Source: Candidatus Thorarchaeota archaeon (lineage in GTDB: Archaea; Asgardarchaeota; Thorarchaeia; Thorarchaeales; Thorarchaeaceae). Taken from it: a stretch of 64,000 nucleotides of DNA. A program made the position numbers and the translations under genes. This document shows positions 60,131 to 64,000 of this stretch, in pieces; positions within the stretch are counted from its first letter, which is position 1, and each line of letters starts with the position of its first letter. Below the pieces are notes generated by a model. It saw only the letters and a list, made by a program, of their open reading frames with translations, was not told the DNA's origin and did no database searches. Location: the NCBI GenBank assembly GCA_019057475.1, contig DXJO01000007.1, forward strand, positions 43,192-107,191. Reading direction: 5' to 3'.

Positions 60131-61552
60131 ATGCCCGTTCCTCAGTATGACTACAAGCTTGAAGATTTGCAGTGGGTTCCTGCATTCATGGAGGAAGTCA
60201 AGGACTACTTCTTCGCAAGAGCAGAAGACAATCTCCTGATTTTGAGACCCAACAAAGTGATGCATCTAAATGAAACAGGCTTGAGAATGCTGAAGCTGCT
60301 CCAAGAGGGGTCAACTCCCGAGGAGATCGTTGATCACTTCGTCAGTGAGCATGGAGCTGAGTTTCAGCTCGTGCTCAATGATCTCGCCAACTTCGTGGAC
60401 GACCTGAGAAACATGACGATGGGCAATCAGAACATCTATTCCTACAAGACCGCACGAATCATTCCCTTTGGCACGGGGGAGATCAAGTATCCTGTACTCA
60501 GTGAGATAGCCGTGACTTACAGGTGCAACAACAAGTGCCGGTTTTGCTACGCGTACTCGCCCTACCGGGAATCAGGAGAAATGACGACAGAACAGATCAA
60601 GCGAGTGATAGACATCATCGTCGATGACGCACATGTTCCAAGCCTGTCCTTCACCGGAGGAGAGCCCACGCTTCGAGAAGACCTCTTTGAACTCATTGCC
60701 TATGGCAGAGAGAAAAGCCTCCGTGTGAACCTTATTACTAACGGCAGGCGTTGTGCTGATAAGGGATATGTGCAGTCCCTGGTGGATGCAGGACTCAACA
60801 GCGCACAGGTTTCAATAGAGGGGCCCGATGCAGAATCTCATGACTACATCGTGGGGATCCCGGGAGCCTTTGACCAAACAGTTCAGGGAATAAAGAACCT
60901 GAGAGAGACCGACATCTACACACACTGCAACACAACAATTTGCAGCCCGAATGTTGATCGGTTAGAAGACCTTGTAGACTTCCATGCAGACGAGTTAGGA
61001 TTGACGTATTTCAGCATGAACATGATCATTTACACAGGAACTGCTGCCAAGTTACGCGATGAATTGCAAATCACCTTCTCTGAAATCGGAGATATCGTTA
61101 GGCGTGTGAAGAAGAGAGCGAACAAGAAAGGCATCCAGTTTGTATGGTACGCTCCAACACCGGTATGCCTTTTCAACCCCATAGCACACGGCCTGGGTGC
61201 AAAGCATTGTGCAGCCTGCGACGGCCTAATTTCTGTTGATGCCGAGGGAGGGCTTCTTCCTTGCTCAAGCTTCAGTGAGCCCGTTGGTAATTTGCTCGAA
61301 GAAGGATTTGAGAAGGTATGGTACAATCGAGCATCCAAGTTTTGGAGAGCCAAGGAGTATGCACCTGAGGGGTGCAAGAGCTGCGAACACTTCCATTACT
61401 GCTATGGTGCGTGCCCATTGTACTTCGATGTCATGGGCTTCGAGGAAATTGCACCTTTCTGGTCCGAGAAAGGTAAGATTGGGGTGAAATTAGACGACCT
61501 TAGGTTGCGACTGAGAAGGCGGGTAAGAGGCGACCAGCGCGGGATTACCTAG
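60131..61552 (+). CDS. PqqD-fused radical SAM/SPASM protein
   Basis: 473 residues. The N-terminal ~95 residues resemble a PqqD/RRE peptide-binding domain (RAEDNLLILRPNKVMHLNET, LLQEGSTPEEIVDHFVSEHG). The radical SAM core has the [4Fe-4S] motif CNNKCRFC (Cys132, 136, 139), the SAM motif SFTGGEPTLRED, and a C-terminal SPASM domain with cysteines in CAACDG, LLPCSSF, CKSCEHFHYCYGACPLYFD. Such enzymes usually modify ribosomally made peptides, as PqqE does, or act in heme metabolism. No precursor peptide was found directly beside the gene. It is monocistronic, with the next gene convergent. Confidence 0.9.
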   Translation: MPVPQYDYKLEDLQWVPAFMEEVKDYFFARAEDNLLILRPNKVMHLNETGLRMLKLLQEGSTPEEIVDHFVSEHGAEFQLVLNDLANFVDDLRNMTMGNQNIYSYKTARIIPFGTGEIKYPVLSEIAVTYRCNNKCRFCYAYSPYRESGEMTTEQIKRVIDIIVDDAHVPSLSFTGGEPTLREDLFELIAYGREKSLRVNLITNGRRCADKGYVQSLVDAGLNSAQVSIEGPDAESHDYIVGIPGAFDQTVQGIKNLRETDIYTHCNTTICSPNVDRLEDLVDFHADELGLTYFSMNMIIYTGTAAKLRDELQITFSEIGDIVRRVKKRANKKGIQFVWYAPTPVCLFNPIAHGLGAKHCAACDGLISVDAEGGLLPCSSFSEPVGNLLEEGFEKVWYNRASKFWRAKEYAPEGCKSCEHFHYCYGACPLYFDVMGFEEIAPFWSEKGKIGVKLDDLRLRLRRRVRGDQRGIT

Positions 61553-61607
61553 CATATGCTTGCAACTATGCCTTCTCAGCAGGCCCTGAGCGATAGAACG
61601 CGAACTG

Positions 61608-62321
61608 TCACCGCCCAAGTTTGTTCGTGATTAAGTGACCACAGTAGGGGCAATATTCTTCTTCACCAGGCAATATTGGGGATGAGAGCTTTCCTCCACA
61701 GTTCGGACAGAATGTGACGGCCTTAGGCAGTTCCTCAACGGCCTCTTTCGTGTAGATCACCCTGGAATTTTCGTCAATCGTTCCACGGAACTTGCCTTTC
61801 TTGGATAGCTCAGTTATGGCTTCAACTATCTGTTCGTCTGTAGCTTCTGTGACCTCTCTCAGTTGGTCAAAAGTCATCCTCCGCTGAGCGAAGAGCAAAT
61901 GTAGGATGCTCTCCTTCAGTTCAACCGCTCGGGGACTGACTATCTCGTTGGAACGGCGGTCTAGGTACATTAGCGGCATTCGGCGGGTGGCCATCTTCTC
62001 CGCAGCGTCCGCTACTGCCTTCTGAGAAACCCCCAGTTCCTTGGCGGCTGCTGTTACGCTAATGCGACCTTCTCTCTGCACTAACGGCAAAAGTCTATCA
62101 CCGATACCTCCAATTCGGGCCTCTCGCGTTCCCTTCAATATCAACCACAATCCAATGACAAATTCTGGAAGACCCAATAGCCCCCACGAGATAACTGTGT
62201 ACAGCAAGACGTCACTGGGGGTTGTGACAACATCGAGTGTAGCATTATACACAATCAGAGCCATAACGGCGGAGATGATAACGAGTATTAGCCCGATGAG
62301 CTGTGCCAGACGCGGATTCAT
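61608..62321 (-). CDS. Membrane-anchored helix-turn-helix zinc-ribbon protein
   Basis: 237 residues: two transmembrane helices at the N-terminus (LIGLILVIISAVMALIVYN and LLYTVISWGLLGLPEFVIGL), then two winged-helix-like segments (RISVTAAAKELGVSQKAVAD, MTFDQLREVTEATDEQIVEA), and a C-terminal zinc ribbon CPNCGGKL ... CPYCGH. It could be a membrane-tethered regulator, or the helix-turn-helix units could be protein-binding PCI-like modules. The ATG at 62321 is used. No partner gene is evident. Confidence 0.78.
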   Translation of the reverse strand: MNPRLAQLIGLILVIISAVMALIVYNATLDVVTTPSDVLLYTVISWGLLGLPEFVIGLWLILKGTREARIGGIGDRLLPLVQREGRISVTAAAKELGVSQKAVADAAEKMATRRMPLMYLDRRSNEIVSPRAVELKESILHLLFAQRRMTFDQLREVTEATDEQIVEAITELSKKGKFRGTIDENSRVIYTKEAVEELPKAVTFCPNCGGKLSSPILPGEEEYCPYCGHLITNKLGR

Positions 62322-62487
62322 TTCAGTCAGACCTCATTCGTTTGCCTGTCATGCATCGTAATTATAGCTTCTGCCTCAAGTCCAGCGAAAAAAGGTCTTG
62401 GATGCCTTCGAACGTGATACAGACATTCAATACAGAATCATTTAAGAATGGAGAAGGTCACTTTCGCAATACAGACCCGTATAGGAC

Positions 62488-62916
62488 GTGAATGAATCTT
62501 TGGTTATTGATAGAGAGGGTGCGACCTCGGCAATCATTTTGCATTTTACAGAGGGGAAGCCTGTAGAATTTCCGGCTGAGTTTGTTGTTGACATCGGGGA
62601 AAAGGCAGCACTTACAGTGTTGCACCACAAAGACAAAGTTGTAAAATTGTTTCCTGTAGCCAGTGAAGACATCAACCTGCTTCGAATCGAAATAAGCGAC
62701 CTCTCTCGAAACTTCCTAAAGCAGCTCAACTTTGCCTTCAACGACGCCAAGTTGTCGGACATTATCTTCACAACTGGAGTTTGTCTTAGAGGCGAGCGTT
62801 GTTATTATGAATGCTACTTCACTCCGGAACAGCTGGTTGTAACCATGAAGGAGCTTGAGGACAACCTCAAGAAGATCCCCGGAGTCTCAAGAGTAACACT
62901 CAGGAAGGTCGAGTAG
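62488..62916 (+). CDS. Protein of unknown function, 142 residues (possible ACT/PII-like fold)
   Basis: An alpha/beta protein with a beta-alpha-beta pattern. It opens MNESLVIDREGATSAIILHF, contains a Cys pair in TGVCLRGERCYYECYF, and ends with a predicted regulatory-type unit (MKELEDNLKKIPGVSRVTLR) like ACT domains. The start is a GTG at 62488 with AGGA upstream, and a TATA-like TTTAAG lies near 62440. The fold assignment is inference. Confidence 0.6.
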   Translation: MNESLVIDREGATSAIILHFTEGKPVEFPAEFVVDIGEKAALTVLHHKDKVVKLFPVASEDINLLRIEISDLSRNFLKQLNFAFNDAKLSDIIFTTGVCLRGERCYYECYFTPEQLVVTMKELEDNLKKIPGVSRVTLRKVE

Positions 62917-63090
62917 ACTCTTCGCCTTTGCAGGCCGCACAACTCAATCATAGGTTAGGCAAAAGCTATTCACCCAAATGATACATTCAATATGAAACAA
63001 CTCACGCGCCTCATGCCGGAGTATCTAGGGTCGCCTTTATGAACGTCGAGGAGTAGCGCCTACCACTGACCCAAACAGGCAGCGACACCT

Positions 63091-63702
63091 GTGAGGCTCA
63101 CAGCCATCATCAACATCAGCATGATTGCATTCGCATTCGGACGCCCCGACTGGTGGAGGAACGATTGGAGGTTGACCGCAGAGTGGGCCGGTGTCTATAT
63201 TGACTCTTTTGACTGGTGGGTCGGAGAAACACTTCCGTCTGACAGGTATATCAATTCCTACCTTCTGCCTCCGTCTGAGCTTGGGTTCAGGACTGGTCAT
63301 CATGTGGACACTTGTGACGATCCGAACCATCAATATGGCTACCGATTCTATGCGCGACCACTGGATTACACTCCGCACCTCATGGCAATAGGAGAGATTG
63401 ACATATCAATCTCAGGCTGGTTCAGACAGTATGACACTCTGCCGCAGGCTGATTGGGAGAATCGCCGATACATCGAAGCCTATGTCATGGACTCGGATGA
63501 TCAGGTCATAAAGACCCAATGTATCGTTGAATACTATGATGGTACTGACTGGGTATATCGACATGTCCATTTCAAGTTGCCTTGGGGATGGTACTTTGGC
63601 TATTACCATATTGTGATTGGACGTTGGGATTGGTGGTATTCTGACTGGAATCTAACAGTCGAACTCTGCAGCGTGCAAATCACTGTGGGAATTACCTATT
63701 GA
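63091..63702 (+). CDS. Trp-rich repeat protein, probably N-terminally truncated
   Basis: 203 residues with 15 Trp. An internal repeat is plain: GRPDWWRNDWRLTAEW near the start and GRWDWWYSDWNLTVEL near the end. The sequence before the first copy (IAFAF) also resembles that before the second (HIVIG), so the N-terminus looks like the end of a lost preceding unit. The start is GTG 63091; an in-frame stop lies at 63067. The long beta-rich, Trp-bearing repeat suggests a sugar-binding or surface module, but no family is known. Confidence 0.6.
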   Translation: MRLTAIINISMIAFAFGRPDWWRNDWRLTAEWAGVYIDSFDWWVGETLPSDRYINSYLLPPSELGFRTGHHVDTCDDPNHQYGYRFYARPLDYTPHLMAIGEIDISISGWFRQYDTLPQADWENRRYIEAYVMDSDDQVIKTQCIVEYYDGTDWVYRHVHFKLPWGWYFGYYHIVIGRWDWWYSDWNLTVELCSVQITVGITY

Positions 63703-63723
63703 GCCATTTTCCTTCATAGTGAG

Positions 63724-64000
63724 TTAGTTGAACAGCCAGACCACGTCACAGAAGGTCACGTTCCCCAGACTGGACTCCGAGTCTACAGTTCCTCGAACGA
63801 CGACGATCGATTGTTCTGGTGGTGCTGTATCTCTCCACACGAAGTGCAGGCTACCGCTACCGTCGGATATGAAAACCCACTGTGTATTGTCAATGAACTC
63901 TATCAAGACCTGGGTGACGTTACCCTTCACAGTGACGACAGTTCCTGCAGGTATGATGCCCTCGTTTATATCTGATATCTTCGTGAGCTGTCCGTAGCCA
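63724..64000 (-). CDS. OB-fold protein, C-terminal part (runs off right edge)
   Basis: About 91 residues are visible up to the stop at 63724; the start is outside the window. The pattern ISDINEGIIPAGTVVTVKG, FISDGSGSLHFVWRD and IVVVRGTVDS is an OB-fold (tRNA-type/BOF-like) with alternating strands. It may bind nucleic acid or be part of a secreted OB protein. It converges with the Trp-rich gene. Confidence 0.7.
   Translation of the reverse strand, partial: GYGQLTKISDINEGIIPAGTVVTVKGNVTQVLIEFIDNTQWVFISDGSGSLHFVWRDTAPPEQSIVVVRGTVDSESSLGNVTFCDVVWLFN

Noticed and set aside
1..64000. tRNA, rRNA or CRISPR array
   Set aside because: Intergenic gaps were read for cloverleaf-type arms and regularly spaced repeats; none was convincing. 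A tRNAscan or Infernal run would settle this.

Overview
The window looks archaeal and most probably comes from an Asgard archaeon (Thorarchaeia-like). That placement is inferred from gene content, not from a marker tree. Supporting signs are BRE/TATA-type promoters, many TTG and GTG starts with GGAGG-type ribosome sites, a CofE ligase for coenzyme F420, an RpoM/TFS-type zinc ribbon, Sir2, a GTPBP1-like translational GTPase beside a TPR protein, a DUF2207 protein, and four large cell-surface subtilisins with C-terminal membrane anchors. No rRNA, tRNA or CRISPR array was seen.

Layout. 0-5.2 kb: a lysine-rich partial gene, cofE, a membrane zinc-ribbon protein and two tandem MFS transporters. 5.1-5.8 kb: a cluster of three very short ORFs (39, 33 and 35 codons), two of them clearly paralogous, with their own TATA boxes and repeated GGTCACA boxes, directly upstream of the second MFS gene. 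6-8 kb: a scar region with a broken transposase, an A+T-rich secreted protein and decayed sequence. 8.3-18.2 kb: 3-hydroxyacyl-CoA dehydrogenase, two tandem alpha/beta hydrolases, a Ca2+-type P-ATPase, a YkgJ Cys-cluster protein, an M24 peptidase, an MFS transporter and a PadR/HAAS regulatory pair. 18.2-21.8 kb: the grpE-dnaK-dnaJ operon with three palindromes upstream. 22-26.7 kb: Sir2, a CitG-like protein, a small winged-helix regulator, a 2-hydroxyacid dehydrogenase, and a nitroreductase gene broken by a TnpB element. 26.9-40.9 kb: three giant subtilisins mixed with a coiled-coil membrane protein, a FAD reductase and a remnant of a second TnpB element. 41-46.5 kb: TPR protein, GTPBP1-like GTPase and an unknown 568-residue protein. 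46.6-52.5 kb: small proteins, an O6-alkylguanine methyltransferase, a terpene-cyclase-fold protein, a TFS-like ribbon, DUF1015 and SerC. 52.5-64 kb: a fourth subtilisin, two UspA proteins, a DUF2207 protein with a Cys/His tail, a PqqD-radical SAM-SPASM protein, a membrane HTH/zinc-ribbon protein, and at the right edge a Trp-rich protein and a partial OB-fold protein.

How it fits together. Most of the window is housekeeping (protein folding, serine and F420 synthesis, ion transport, stress proteins) interleaved with surface proteolysis. The least explained unit is the small-peptide/MFS locus at 3.7-5.8 kb. Its two paralogous peptides differ mostly by synonymous changes and end in a Glu-x3-Tyr/Phe, aromatic, Arg-Arg pattern. 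A PqqD-fused radical SAM protein, the kind of enzyme that modifies peptides, lies 55 kb away in the same window. Linking these into one peptide-maturation system is only a hypothesis.
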